Assembly (NCBI RefSeq): GCF_003071345.1
Contig: NZ_QCYK01000002.1
Coordinates: forward strand, 1,612,001-1,676,000
Direction: 5' to 3'
DNA: 64,000 bases
DNA from: Chitinophaga parva
Lineage (GTDB): Bacteria; Bacteroidota; Bacteroidia; Chitinophagales; Chitinophagaceae
Shown one piece after another: positions 1 through 9,019 of this stretch (its first letter is position 1; the number at the start of each line of letters is the position of its first letter). Below the pieces are notes generated by a model. It worked only from the letters and a program-made list of their open reading frames with translations, was not told where the DNA came from and did no database searches. Made by a program: the position numbers and the translations under genes.

Positions 1-1683
1 GATCACATCCGGTGTTTTATCTGCATCGGCCAGGATGTAGGCGCCTTTTTCCAGGTTGGTGGCTTTGGCGTATTTGTCCTGGTCTATCACGGCCAGGTTC
101 TGGCGGGTAAATACCAGCACCACCGGGCCATCCTTGTGCTCCAGCGCTACGCGCCATGCCTGCGCGGTCTCATTGGCATCTGCCGGGCGGATCACCGTAA
201 TGTTGGGGATCACGCGGAGGGCAGCCAGTTGCTCAATGGGCTGGTGGGTAGTACCATCTTCGCCCAGGCCAATGCTGTCGTGCGTGTACACGAACAGGGG
301 GCGGATCTTCATAATGGCCGCCAGGCGGATGGGCGGGCGCATATATTCAGAGAACATCAGGAAGGTAGCGCCAAACGGGATGATGCCTTTCGTAAGCGCC
401 ATGCCATTGAGCGCAGCGCCCATGGCGTGCTCGCGGATGCCAAAGTGGAAGTTGCGGCCACCGTGGTTGTCAAAATTGAAAGAAGGATATTTCTTCAGGT
501 TCGTGTCTGTAGAAGGCGCCAGGTCTGCGGAGCCGCCTATCAGCGTGGGCAGTGCATCAGCAATGGCGTTGAGGGTTTCGCCGGAAGCCTTGCGGGTGGC
601 TACGCCCTTGGGATTGTCTGCCACTTTGTAGGTGGGCAGTTTATCTTTCCAGCCATCGGGCAGGTTGCCGGCGGCAAGGGTTTCGTATTCTTTTGCCAGG
701 TCGGGGAAGGCGGCCTTCCATTTTGCGTACAGTTCATTCCAGGCTGCTTCGTCCTTGGCGCCACGGCTGCCGGCCTCGTGGTAATATTGCAGCACGTCGT
801 CTGCCACATAGAATGACACTTCCGGGTCAAAGCCAAAGCCTTGCTTTACCAGCTTCACTTCGTCCGCTCCCAGGGGCGCGCCGTGCGCACCCGCGGTATC
901 TACCTTATTGGGGCTGCCGTAGGCAATATGCGTGCGTACCTTGATGAGGGAGGGGCGCGTTGTTTCTGCCTTTGCTTTTTCCAGCGCATCCTGGATGGCG
1001 GCAATGTCGTTGCCGTCGGGCAGCACCTGTACATGCCAGCCGTAAGCTTCAAAGCGTTTGGCCACATCTTCGTTGAATGCGATGGCGGTATCGCCTTCAA
1101 TGGAAATGTGGTTATCGTCATACAGGTAAATGATATTGCCCAGCTTCAGGTGACCAGCCAGGGAAGCGGCTTCCGCGCTCACACCTTCCATCAGGTCGCC
1201 GTCACTGCAGATGGCGTAAATGCGGTAATCGAAAATATCATAGCCCGGTTTGTTGTAGCGGGAAGCCAGGTATTGCTGGCCAATGGCCATGCCTACGCCG
1301 TGTGCAAAGCCCTGGCCCAGGGGGCCGGTGGTCACTTCAATACCTGCCAGCAGGCCATATTCCGGGTGGCCGGCGGTTTTGCTGTGCAGCTGGCGGAACT
1401 GCTTGATATCATCCATGGTGATATCTTCATAGCCGGTAAGGTAGAGGTAAGCGTATTGTAACATGCAGGCGTGGCCGGCGGAGAGGATAAAGCGGTCGCG
1501 GTTGGGCCAGTGAGGAGATTTTGCGTTGTAGCGCATGGCGGATGTCCACAGAACGTGTCCCATTGGCGCAAGGCTCATGGGGGTGCCGGGATGCCCGGAA
1601 TTGGCTTTCTGTACTGCGTCTGCGGCCAATACGCGTACCGTATTGATGCCCGCCTGAACGATTTCCTGGGTCTTAGTGTCCAT
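1..1683 (-). CDS. tkt: Transketolase, 3' end beyond the window
   Basis: Thiamine-diphosphate enzyme moving two-carbon units between sugar phosphates in the non-oxidative pentose phosphate pathway. The minus-strand reading starts at an ATG (1681-1683) and stays open to the window edge, giving 561 residues of a family that is usually about 660-680 long, so only the C-terminal part is missing. Visible family signatures are SGHPGTPMSLAPMGHVLW near the N-terminus, the TTGPLGQG segment, and a cofactor-binding MEGVSAEAA stretch. It lies downstream of, and in the same direction as, a Nudix-type regulator 123 bp away. With xylA and xylB further along, it supplies the route for xylulose 5-phosphate. 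Confidence 0.95.
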   Translation of the reverse strand, partial: MDTKTQEIVQAGINTVRVLAADAVQKANSGHPGTPMSLAPMGHVLWTSAMRYNAKSPHWPNRDRFILSAGHACMLQYAYLYLTGYEDITMDDIKQFRQLHSKTAGHPEYGLLAGIEVTTGPLGQGFAHGVGMAIGQQYLASRYNKPGYDIFDYRIYAICSDGDLMEGVSAEAASLAGHLKLGNIIYLYDDNHISIEGDTAIAFNEDVAKRFEAYGWHVQVLPDGNDIAAIQDALEKAKAETTRPSLIKVRTHIAYGSPNKVDTAGAHGAPLGADEVKLVKQGFGFDPEVSFYVADDVLQYYHEAGSRGAKDEAAWNELYAKWKAAFPDLAKEYETLAAGNLPDGWKDKLPTYKVADNPKGVATRKASGETLNAIADALPTLIGGSADLAPSTDTNLKKYPSFNFDNHGGRNFHFGIREHAMGAALNGMALTKGIIPFGATFLMFSEYMRPPIRLAAIMKIRPLFVYTHDSIGLGEDGTTHQPIEQLAALRVIPNITVIRPADANETAQAWRVALEHKDGPVVLVFTRQNLAVIDQDKYAKATNLEKGAYILADADKTPDVI

Positions 1684-1806
1684 GATAATCAGATTGGATT
1701 TTTTTAATGCGGAGCATCGCCCAATAAATGTGCCGGTACTCAGGTTGTCAGATTGTGAAATTGTTAGATCGTTGAATTATCTAATTGTTACGGGGGGAAT
1801 GACAAT

Positions 1807-2577
1807 TTACCATTTGTGCAATCCTTCCTGCAACGCCTCCTGGTACCGCTTTATGTCAAAGCTGTACAGGTAGGGTGCTTTGTGTGCTACGCCGGTGCGG
1901 CGTTCTTCCCTCCTGCGCAGGATGTGGTACCCCAGGATCTTGCGCTGGAAGTTGCGCCGGTCCAGGGGTGTGCCCAGGATGGTCTCATACAGCTTCTGCA
2001 GTTCCGGCATGGTAAACAGCTCCGGCATGAGGGACATGCCGATGGGTTGGTAGTTCAGCTGCACCCGCAATGTTTCCAGTGCCTTGTCCAGGATCTGGCG
2101 GTGATCCAGCATGAGCGGCGGTATGCTGTCCAGGTCATACCAGGTGCAGATCTCAGACAGTTCATCCAGTTGGGGCGTTACCCTGGTAAAGTCCACCAGC
2201 GCATAAAAGCCTACGGAAATAAAACGCTGGGCCAGCCAGTGATGCTGATCAATACGGAGATCTTCCATCGCAAAATCCTTCATGGCCTGCTGCGGGTTGG
2301 AGCGCTCCAGGGCACTAAAGGTGTGGAACTGCCGGAGAAATATATTATCCAGCCCCGTACGTTCCTTCAATACCCGGGCGGCGGCTACTTCCAGGGTCTC
2401 GTCCTGATGTATGAATCCGCCAGGCAGGGCCCAGTCGTGGCGGGTACGCATCTTTAACAACAAAACCTTCAGCTGGTTCTGGTGAAATCCGAAGATCACA
2501 CAATCCAGTGATAACTGTGGAATATAGAGGGAACTGCCCTTGTCAATGAGTTGCTTGAATTTTTCGTATTCCGTCAT
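1807..2577 (-). CDS. Nudix-domain transcriptional regulator (NrtR/AraR-like)
   Basis: 256 residues with an N-terminal Nudix fold (about 20-150) and a C-terminal winged-helix region (about 165-240, including RRNFQRKILGYHILRRREER). The Nudix box is degenerate: GGFIHQDETLEVAAARVLKE reads R-V-L-K-E-R where the catalytic consensus is R-E-U-x-E-E. It is therefore probably a ligand sensor and not a hydrolase. Members of this family control arabinose or xylose genes in Bacteroidota. The neighbours, transketolase on one side and a divergent GH3 on the other, fit a pentose regulator, but the ligand is inference. A TTG codon three codons upstream is possible, but the ATG at 2575-2577 is the better start. 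Confidence 0.85.
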   Translation of the reverse strand: MTEYEKFKQLIDKGSSLYIPQLSLDCVIFGFHQNQLKVLLLKMRTRHDWALPGGFIHQDETLEVAAARVLKERTGLDNIFLRQFHTFSALERSNPQQAMKDFAMEDLRIDQHHWLAQRFISVGFYALVDFTRVTPQLDELSEICTWYDLDSIPPLMLDHRQILDKALETLRVQLNYQPIGMSLMPELFTMPELQKLYETILGTPLDRRNFQRKILGYHILRRREERRTGVAHKAPYLYSFDIKRYQEALQEGLHKW

Positions 2578-2668
2578 GCGCTTCAAAACGATTGGATAAA
2601 ACTAAATAATCTATTTCGTTGTGTAGGATAAAAATATTACATTGTGTCACATAAACGCATTGATACGT

Positions 2669-4615
2669 ATGAGAAACATTCCACGTTGGACCTGGGCACC
2701 GGCTGCGGCCGCCTGCGTAGCCGTTGCGGCCATGCGGGCAGTTTCCACCCCCGGCCCGTTAAACGCCCTGCCGCAAACATTGCTGCGCCACAGCCAGGTG
2801 GTAAAGACCACGGGCAACTTCGGGTTCCGCGACCTGAATAAGAACGACAAGCTGGATGTATATGAAGACGTGCGCCAGCCGGTTGAAAAAAGGGTGCAGG
2901 ACCTGCTGCACCAGATGACCCTGGAAGAGAAAGCAGGCCTCCTGTTCATCAACGGGGCCCGTATCAACGACGATGGCTCCATTGAAGACAAACCGGGCAC
3001 GGGCCTCTTTGCCTTTGCGCCCAATGCGGCCAGGCTGCTCACCGAAAAGAAAATGAATCACTTTAACCTCTGGGCCATCCCGGATGAGCCACATACGCTG
3101 GCGGTGTGGTACAATAAAATGCAAAAGCTGGCAGAAGACAGCCGCCTGGGCATTCCCATTACCATTGCATCAGACCCCCGCAACCATTTTTCCAATAACA
3201 TCTTTGCCATGAAGGCCAGTGGTTTCTCCCAGTGGTGTGAGCCGCTGGGGCTGGGCGCTATTGGCGACCCGGAGCTCACCCGCCAGTTTGCCGACATCGT
3301 ACGCCAGGAATACCTGGCCGTGGGCATCCGCGAGGCATTGCACCCGCAGGTGGACCTGGCCACGGAGCCCCGCTGGGCACGTATCAGCGGCACCTTTGGA
3401 GAAGATGCGCAGCTCACTGCCAAGCAGGCTACTGCCTATATTGAAGGTTTCCAGGGCGGCAATAGCCTCACCCGGGAAGGCGTGGCAGCCATGACCAAGC
3501 ACTTTGCCGGGGGTGGTCCCCAGCGCGAAGGGCTGGACCCGCACTTCCCGTTCCAGAAAGGACAGATCTACCCGGGGCATAATTTTAAGTACCACCTGAT
3601 CCCGTTTGAAGCGGCCTTTGCGGCACATACTGCCGCCATCATGCCCTACTATGGGGTGCCCATGGGGCAAACGAAAGAAGACGTGGGCTTTTCTTATAAC
3701 AAGGCGATGATCACGGACCTGCTGCGTCATCATTATCATTACGATGGGGTGGTGTGCACAGACTGGGGCCTGGTCACAGATGCCAACCTGGGGCCTGTGG
3801 TATGGCCGGCCCGCGCGTGGGGCGTGGAAAGCCTGAGCATCCCGGAGCGCGTGCAGAAGATCATTGATGCGGGGGTGGACCAGTTTGGCGGGGAGAACAT
3901 TCCCGAAGTAATTGTGCAGCTGGTGAAAGAGGGTAAGGTGAGTGAAAAACGGATAGACAGCAGCGCGGTACGCCTGCTGCGCCAGAAGTTCCAACTGGGC
4001 CTGTTCGACAATCCTTATATCGATGAAGACAAGGCCAATACCACCGTGGGCCGCGCAGATTTTGTGGCCGCGGGCGAAGCCTCCCAGCGCAGGGCTATTA
4101 CCTTGCTGAAAAATGACCGGCATGTATTACCTCTCAAAAAAAATCTGAAGATCTATGTGAGAAATATGGACCCGAAAGTAGCCGCGCAATACGGTACCGT
4201 GGTAGACGATCCCGCGGACGCAGACCTGGCCATCCTGCGCCTGCAAACGCCCTTCTACCCGGTAGCATCAGATATTCCACTGGCGAAGATGTTTCACCAC
4301 GGCGACCTTGATTTTAAAGGTGCGCAGAAAGACAGCATCCTGCAACTGTTACACCAGGTGCCCACCATCGTGGACATCTACATTGACCGCCCCGCTGTGA
4401 TCCCGGAGATCAGCAAGGCTGCAAAAGGATTGCTGGCAGATTTTGGCGCCAGCGATGCGGCGGTGCTGGACGTGATCTTTGGCAAATTCAAGCCCGGCGG
4501 GCATTTGCCGGTGGAGCTGCCCGCTTCGATGGAAGCAGTACGGGCGCAGAAAGAAGATGTGCCTTATGATTCCAAAAACCCGTTGTACAAGTTTGGGTTT
4601 GGATTGAGTTATTAG
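2669..4615 (+). CDS. Secreted glycoside hydrolase family 3 enzyme
   Basis: 648-residue exo-acting beta-glycosidase (beta-glucosidase or beta-xylosidase type). A hydrophobic N-terminus (about 8-22) suggests export. An EF-hand-like DLNKNDKLDVYED sits at about 55-67. The GH3 N-terminal barrel carries TKHFAGGG (about 276-283) and the nucleophile Asp in VVCTDWG (about D365). The C-terminal alpha/beta domain follows and the protein ends in the typical FGFGLSY. It lacks the fibronectin-like third domain common in longer relatives. The reading frame extends nine codons upstream to a TTG, but the ATG at 2669 is preferred. It is divergent from the Nudix regulator, sharing a 91-bp intergenic region that is the obvious place for its control. 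Substrate cannot be read from sequence alone. Confidence 0.92.
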   Translation: MRNIPRWTWAPAAAACVAVAAMRAVSTPGPLNALPQTLLRHSQVVKTTGNFGFRDLNKNDKLDVYEDVRQPVEKRVQDLLHQMTLEEKAGLLFINGARINDDGSIEDKPGTGLFAFAPNAARLLTEKKMNHFNLWAIPDEPHTLAVWYNKMQKLAEDSRLGIPITIASDPRNHFSNNIFAMKASGFSQWCEPLGLGAIGDPELTRQFADIVRQEYLAVGIREALHPQVDLATEPRWARISGTFGEDAQLTAKQATAYIEGFQGGNSLTREGVAAMTKHFAGGGPQREGLDPHFPFQKGQIYPGHNFKYHLIPFEAAFAAHTAAIMPYYGVPMGQTKEDVGFSYNKAMITDLLRHHYHYDGVVCTDWGLVTDANLGPVVWPARAWGVESLSIPERVQKIIDAGVDQFGGENIPEVIVQLVKEGKVSEKRIDSSAVRLLRQKFQLGLFDNPYIDEDKANTTVGRADFVAAGEASQRRAITLLKNDRHVLPLKKNLKIYVRNMDPKVAAQYGTVVDDPADADLAILRLQTPFYPVASDIPLAKMFHHGDLDFKGAQKDSILQLLHQVPTIVDIYIDRPAVIPEISKAAKGLLADFGASDAAVLDVIFGKFKPGGHLPVELPASMEAVRAQKEDVPYDSKNPLYKFGFGLSY

Positions 4616-4679
4616 GTTTTAAACCCGTTGTGCAAACGGGGCTTGTATTGCGTTGCAAATTCGTGTGTGTTTATAGAGG

Positions 4680-4712
4680 AACGCCTCCTGCTGCAAGCGG
4701 GGGCGTTTTTTT
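4680..4712 (+). terminator. Probable rho-independent terminator after GH3
   Basis: AACGCC pairs with GGCGTT around a partly paired core and is followed by a run of seven T. It lies about 65 bp after the GH3 stop codon. Confidence 0.55.
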
Positions 4713-4818
4713 GTTGGTGACCCGATGATTTAAGCACACGAACCGTGGAGATGTACAAGTGATCGTGCAGCTTCCTGGTAGCCGGCACCTGTCTTTGAAA
4801 GATCCAACATCTTCGAAC

Positions 4819-4914
4819 GGGAGTGAGCACAAGACCGCCCAGGTGATCCTGACCATTGTAGCCATTAACACCTGGTACCGCATTGCCATTTCCGTTTGGT
4901 TGCAACCGGAATGA
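4819..4914 (+). pseudogene. 3' relic of a carboxymuconolactone decarboxylase-family gene
   Basis: The frame reads GSEHKTAQVILTIVAINTWY, then a short tail ending in QPE and TGA at 4912-4914. This aligns well with the C-terminus of the intact gene at 36833 (TTAQLLMAIVTINAWNRI, then a tail ending KPE). Upstream of about 4819 the frame stays open for some 30 codons but no longer resembles the family, and the CXXCXXXH active-site region is absent. Only about 30 codons of the gene remain. It indicates a deletion or rearrangement between GH3 and the oxidase operon. Confidence 0.6.
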
Positions 4915-5039
4915 TTTTTGTGGAGAAAATGCCGCAGGGACCCCAGCCCCCGTATAACGGCCTAGCCTCAGGGCCACAAACAACTGTTATCGCCGTGATC
5001 TCCGCTGCAATGCAGCACCGGCCCCTTAAAACATATTTA

Positions 5040-7208
5040 ATGAAACGGCTAATGACACTTTACAAAAGCGTCCCCCTCACCTCGCTGCTGCTATCAATGG
5101 CGTTGCCGTTATTTGCAACGCCCTCTTACCAGGCCTTTTTCTCACTTCATTCCATGCGGGGACTGATCTTCATTCTCGTGGTGCTCATTGTCTGTCTGCT
5201 GGTTACGGTGGCGTACCTGTACAGTAAAGTGAAACAACTGCAACGCACGCAGCGCGAGCTGTTGCATGGTGCAGATCATTTCCTCACACCAGAGCAGTTT
5301 CAGGAATATCTTTCTTCGCTGGACAGCAGGCAGATAGGCTACTACCTGCAGCGCGATGCAGACCGTAAGACAAACAGCGGCTCCGTGGTGTCCATTGCAG
5401 TGCTGCTGGCCTGCTTGCTGGGCGCACAGCCCGTGTTTGCGCAATCGCCTGTTAAAGGCGTATTCCCTTTTACAGATACAGGTGTGGTGATCACCATGAT
5501 CCTCATCCTGCTTCCCATTTTGGGAGGTGCTTTGCTGCTTATTGCCAAGGTGATGTACACCTTGCATCAGTATCGTAACAAACAGGCAGCAAAAGATGCT
5601 GCCGCCTTTGAGGCCGCGATGGAGAGCGCGCAGCAGCACGATGCCACACAAGCCGTACTGGAAGCCCGTAAGCAGGCATTGGATTACCAGCTTAGCGGCA
5701 CAGAACTGGGTGGCAAAACAGTGGCCACTGATAGCAAGGGGTTGCTGAAAAATATCAGCACCCATACTACGCTGCCCGTGGTGTCGCAGAAAAAAAGTGG
5801 GCTGAACCGCCCGGGCATTGATCCCCAACTGGCCAGGATCGTGATCTGGTACATTGTGAGTGCCGCGCTTTGGCTGCTCATTGGTACTACCGTTGGTGAG
5901 TACGTGGGCATCAAGTTCGTGGCGCCGGATGTGGACCATGTATCCTTCCTGAGCTTCGGGCGCCTGCGTCCTGTGCACACGAACATGGTGTTCTGGGGAT
6001 GGTCATCCCTCGGCATGCTGGGCCTTGCACACTACATTGTGCCCCGTGTGGGCAATAACCAACTGGCCAGCTATAAACGGGCCTGGTACGCATTGATACT
6101 GATCAATGCATCGGTATTGCTGGGCACCTGGGCATTAATGAGCGGGGTTAATAATAGTGGTGGTGAATACCGGGAATACATCTGGCCCATCATGCTGCTC
6201 TTCGGTATCGGGGTGGTGATCTGCCTGGTGAATTTCCTGCAGACCATTGCAAGGCGGCAAACCAAGGAGATCTACATTGCCAACTGGTACATTGTGTCTG
6301 CCATCATCTTTGGCCTTACCATTGAAATACTTGCTTACCTGCCCATGTACCAGAATGGCCTGGGCGAAACCATCATACAGGGTTATTTCATGCACCAGGG
6401 TGTGGGCATGTGGTTCATGTTCTTTACATTGGGTATTGTTTATTATTTCCTGCCGCAGCAGCTCAATAAACCGATCTATTCTTACAGCCTGGGCATCCTT
6501 GCTTTCTGGACGCAGATCCTTTTTTATACCGTGATCGGTACCCACCACTTTATTTTCAGCGCCGTTCCCTGGTGGCTGCAAACCGTGGCCATTGTGGGCA
6601 GTGGTGGCATGGTGATACCCGTGGTCGCGGGGGCTACTAACTTTATACTCACGTTCAAAGGCGTGTGGTATAAAGTGGCTTCCAGCTATACCCTGCCTTT
6701 TTTTATCGTGGGCATCATCTTTTACTTTACCGGCTCCCTGCAGGGCACCGCGGAGGCATTCCGCAGCACAAACCTGATCTGGCATTTCACGGACTTTACC
6801 GTGGCTCATTCGCACCTCACCATGTACGGCATCATTGCCTTCTTTTTATGGGCAGGCATTTACGCAGTAGTACCCCGGCTTACCGGCCGGGAAGCGCCCC
6901 AGATCACGGTGGGCATTCACTTCTGGCTTTCTCTGATAGGCCTGTTGTTCTACGCCATTCCTCTCATGTATGGTGCTACGCTGAAAGGATTGCTCTGGCA
7001 GTCCGGCAAGCCGTTTATAGACGGGGTGGTGCTCATGGCGCCCTACTGGTTGTGGCGCGCCATAGGCGGCAGTTTGATGTGGCTGGGGCATGTATTCTTC
7101 GTGTACAACCTGTACCGCATGATCGCCGCACCAGCCTCCCGCAATGCTACGGAGGCAGCAGGACAACAACTGAATGCCGCCATGGCGGCAGCTTCACCAC
7201 AATTGTAA
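5040..7208 (+). CDS. ccoN: cbb3-type cytochrome c oxidase subunit I with long N-terminal extension
   Basis: Catalytic haem-copper subunit of a high-affinity terminal oxidase in the inner membrane. The oxidase core starts near DPQLARIVIWYIV and shows the haem ligand region RPVHTNMVFWGW, the copper-site histidines in GTHHFIFSAVPWW, and WHFTDFTVAHSHLTMYG in a later helix. The 722 residues exceed the roughly 475 of a standard CcoN. The extra 250 N-terminal residues hold a signal-like helix, a second helix followed by a short coiled segment, a third hydrophobic stretch ending FAQ, a fourth helix, and a charged linker. The ATG at 5040 begins MKRLMTLYKSV. A longer frame begins at 4896 but would overlap the CMD relic. 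The next gene (ccoO) starts 20 bp downstream. Confidence 0.9.
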   Translation: MKRLMTLYKSVPLTSLLLSMALPLFATPSYQAFFSLHSMRGLIFILVVLIVCLLVTVAYLYSKVKQLQRTQRELLHGADHFLTPEQFQEYLSSLDSRQIGYYLQRDADRKTNSGSVVSIAVLLACLLGAQPVFAQSPVKGVFPFTDTGVVITMILILLPILGGALLLIAKVMYTLHQYRNKQAAKDAAAFEAAMESAQQHDATQAVLEARKQALDYQLSGTELGGKTVATDSKGLLKNISTHTTLPVVSQKKSGLNRPGIDPQLARIVIWYIVSAALWLLIGTTVGEYVGIKFVAPDVDHVSFLSFGRLRPVHTNMVFWGWSSLGMLGLAHYIVPRVGNNQLASYKRAWYALILINASVLLGTWALMSGVNNSGGEYREYIWPIMLLFGIGVVICLVNFLQTIARRQTKEIYIANWYIVSAIIFGLTIEILAYLPMYQNGLGETIIQGYFMHQGVGMWFMFFTLGIVYYFLPQQLNKPIYSYSLGILAFWTQILFYTVIGTHHFIFSAVPWWLQTVAIVGSGGMVIPVVAGATNFILTFKGVWYKVASSYTLPFFIVGIIFYFTGSLQGTAEAFRSTNLIWHFTDFTVAHSHLTMYGIIAFFLWAGIYAVVPRLTGREAPQITVGIHFWLSLIGLLFYAIPLMYGATLKGLLWQSGKPFIDGVVLMAPYWLWRAIGGSLMWLGHVFFVYNLYRMIAAPASRNATEAAGQQLNAAMAAASPQL

Positions 7209-7228
7209 ACGGGTATCAAACAAACGCG

Positions 7229-8329
7229 ATGGAATTATTTGATAATCATAAGAAGTTGTACCGCGCCGCAGGAGGGCTTTTCCTGCTGCTCACCATCTGG
7301 GTGGCGGTGCTGCCTGCCTATAAGAACCAGGCAGACAATGCCCCCCTGCCGGATGCACAGCCCCTCAGCGAGGCCGCTCAGGCAGGGAAGCTGGTGTTTA
7401 TTGCCAATGGCTGCGTGGCCTGTCATACGCAGCAGGTGCGCAATATTGAATCGGATAAGGTGTGGGGCAAGCGCCCCAGTGTGTCCGGTGATTATGCGGA
7501 TAACCGCCGCCTGGATGCCTGGCGCAATACCGCTACCCTCATGGGCACAGAACGTACAGGCCCTGACCTGACGAACATCGGTGCCCGCCAGCCCAGCGAG
7601 GACTGGCACCTGAGTCATTTGTACAATCCCCGCATTGTAGTGGAAGCGTCTATCATGCCGGCTTACACCTGGCTGTTCAAAGTGAAGGTTCAGGCGGAAA
7701 AAGGGGATGTAGTAGTGAAGGTGCCAAAGGAATTCATTGATGGGGATACCGGTGTGGTAGTAGCCACCAAAGATGCACTGAACCTGGTGGCTTACCTGCA
7801 GGCGTTAAAACAGGCAGACCTGCCCAAAGATGCCCGCACGCCCCTTTTCCTTTACCCGCGTAAAGAAGCCGCCGCAACAGGTGCTGCTGCCGGTGGCGCC
7901 GCAGATGGGGTGGCTTTATATGCAGCTAACTGCCAGGCCTGTCACCAGCCCAATGGGGAAGGCCTGCAGGGATCTTTTCCTGCACTCAAAGGTAGTAAGG
8001 TGGTGCTGAATACAGATCCCGAACAGATGGTGGCTATTATCATGAACGGCTACACCGGCCGCCAGCCGGAAGGTTTTGGACCCATGCCGGGTGTGGGCAC
8101 CAATAATGAACTGAAGCCGGAAGAGATCACGGCCATTATGAACCATGAAAAGAGTAACTGGGGCAATGATGCCAAACAGGTAACGGTAGAAGAGATCACG
8201 AAGCTGATAGAAAAAGTAAAAGGCGGCCCCCCGGTGAATACGCCACCCGGCACCGGTGCTGCCGTAACGGCCGCAGCCCCTGCACTGGATAGTAGTAAAA
8301 CGGCTGCAACTACTAACGCTAAAAAGTAA
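7229..8329 (+). CDS. ccoO: cbb3 oxidase cytochrome c subunit, CcoO fused to a CcoP-like cytochrome c
   Basis: 366 residues. One N-terminal membrane anchor (about 12-30) precedes a first haem c site, GCVACHTQQVR, the CcoO hallmark, with later CcoO signatures TGPDLTNIGARQPSEDWHLS and NPRIVVEASIMPAYTW. After an Ala/Gly linker a second haem c domain follows with NCQACHQPNGEG and a probable Met ligand in GPMPGVGTNNEL. It thus carries electrons through two haems to CcoN and combines roles normally split between CcoO and CcoP. The tail is rich in Ala, Pro and Thr. It sits 20 bp after ccoN and 12 bp before the next small gene, so co-transcription is likely. Confidence 0.88.
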   Translation: MELFDNHKKLYRAAGGLFLLLTIWVAVLPAYKNQADNAPLPDAQPLSEAAQAGKLVFIANGCVACHTQQVRNIESDKVWGKRPSVSGDYADNRRLDAWRNTATLMGTERTGPDLTNIGARQPSEDWHLSHLYNPRIVVEASIMPAYTWLFKVKVQAEKGDVVVKVPKEFIDGDTGVVVATKDALNLVAYLQALKQADLPKDARTPLFLYPRKEAAATGAAAGGAADGVALYAANCQACHQPNGEGLQGSFPALKGSKVVLNTDPEQMVAIIMNGYTGRQPEGFGPMPGVGTNNELKPEEITAIMNHEKSNWGNDAKQVTVEEITKLIEKVKGGPPVNTPPGTGAAVTAAAPALDSSKTAATTNAKK

Positions 8330-8341
8330 AATTGCAAAGTG

Positions 8342-8605
8342 ATGAAAAAATACCTCCTCACATTTTTTATGCTGGCGCTGCCACGCCTGGTGCTGGCTTG
8401 TAAGGAATGTACTACCGGCCTGCCCCGGGGGCTGCGCGGTGAAATGCAGCATCCCTCCGGGCCGGATAGCAACTGGGATTACCTCATCGTAGGCATCACC
8501 GTTGTCATTGTGCTGCTTACCATGTTCTACTCCGTAAAGTGGCTTTTAAACCCCGGTGAAAAAGAAAGCACCCATATCAAATCATTGATCTTAATTCCTG
8601 AATGA
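8342..8605 (+). CDS. Small membrane protein of the cbb3 operon, unknown
   Basis: 87 residues. A signal-like N-terminus (KKYLLTFFMLALPRLVLA) is followed directly by Cys-Lys-Glu-Cys, then one transmembrane helix (about 45-65) and a short cytoplasmic tail. I do not recognise the family. Its position between the CcoO-like gene and another anchored protein, with tight spacing on both sides, suggests an oxidase accessory or assembly subunit, and the CxxC could bind metal or form a disulfide. A GTG directly before the ATG at 8342 is an alternative start. Confidence 0.7.
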   Translation: MKKYLLTFFMLALPRLVLACKECTTGLPRGLRGEMQHPSGPDSNWDYLIVGITVVIVLLTMFYSVKWLLNPGEKESTHIKSLILIPE

Positions 8606-8606
8606 A

Positions 8607-9017
8607 ATGGCAGAAAAAAGCTCCATATACATTTTCATTGATGATGAAACAACGCCCATTGCTGCGTTGCAATCTCCGGTGAATTTTGAACTGGATACCA
8701 CCAAGCTGGTAGACGGCAAACATTGCCTGAAGATCGTGAGCCGCGACCCCTCCGGCAAGGAAGGTGTGCGCCTCATTCCTTTTGAAGTGCGTAACGGGCC
8801 GGCCATTGATATAGAAGGTATCCGCGAAGAAGCAGTGGTGGATGGCATTGTGCCTATTATGATCAATGCCTATGGCAAGGGGGATGCAAAGAACTTCCTT
8901 ATTGTGGGCAGTGAAACGCCGCAAAGCATTCCTTACTGGATTTTTGTGCTGATCATTATTTTCATTGCATGGGGCATTTATGTGGAAGTGGTTTCTTCAT
9001 CTGTGAATTTATTTTAA
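8607..9017 (+). CDS. Tail-anchored protein of the cbb3 operon, unknown
   Basis: 136 residues starting one base after the previous stop codon. The first 105 residues are soluble with a beta-rich pattern resembling an Ig-like or fibronectin-like fold (LDTTKLVDGKHCLKIVSRDP). A single C-terminal helix (PYWIFVLIIIFIAWGIYVEV) anchors it. No signal peptide is seen, so the topology is uncertain. The tight coupling to the oxidase genes argues for a role with CcoN and CcoO, but no function can be assigned from sequence. Confidence 0.7.
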   Translation: MAEKSSIYIFIDDETTPIAALQSPVNFELDTTKLVDGKHCLKIVSRDPSGKEGVRLIPFEVRNGPAIDIEGIREEAVVDGIVPIMINAYGKGDAKNFLIVGSETPQSIPYWIFVLIIIFIAWGIYVEVVSSSVNLF

Positions 9018-9019
9018 AC

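Noticed and set aside
136..1461. Plus-strand frames of about 200 residues at the left edge
   Set aside because: They lie opposite the transketolase frame, which has clear family motifs and runs off the window.
2578..2668. Possible Nudix-regulator operator between the divergent genes (AACGA...TCGTT, TGTGTCACA)
   Set aside because: Several short imperfect inverted repeats exist, and none stands out enough to annotate without other sites to compare.
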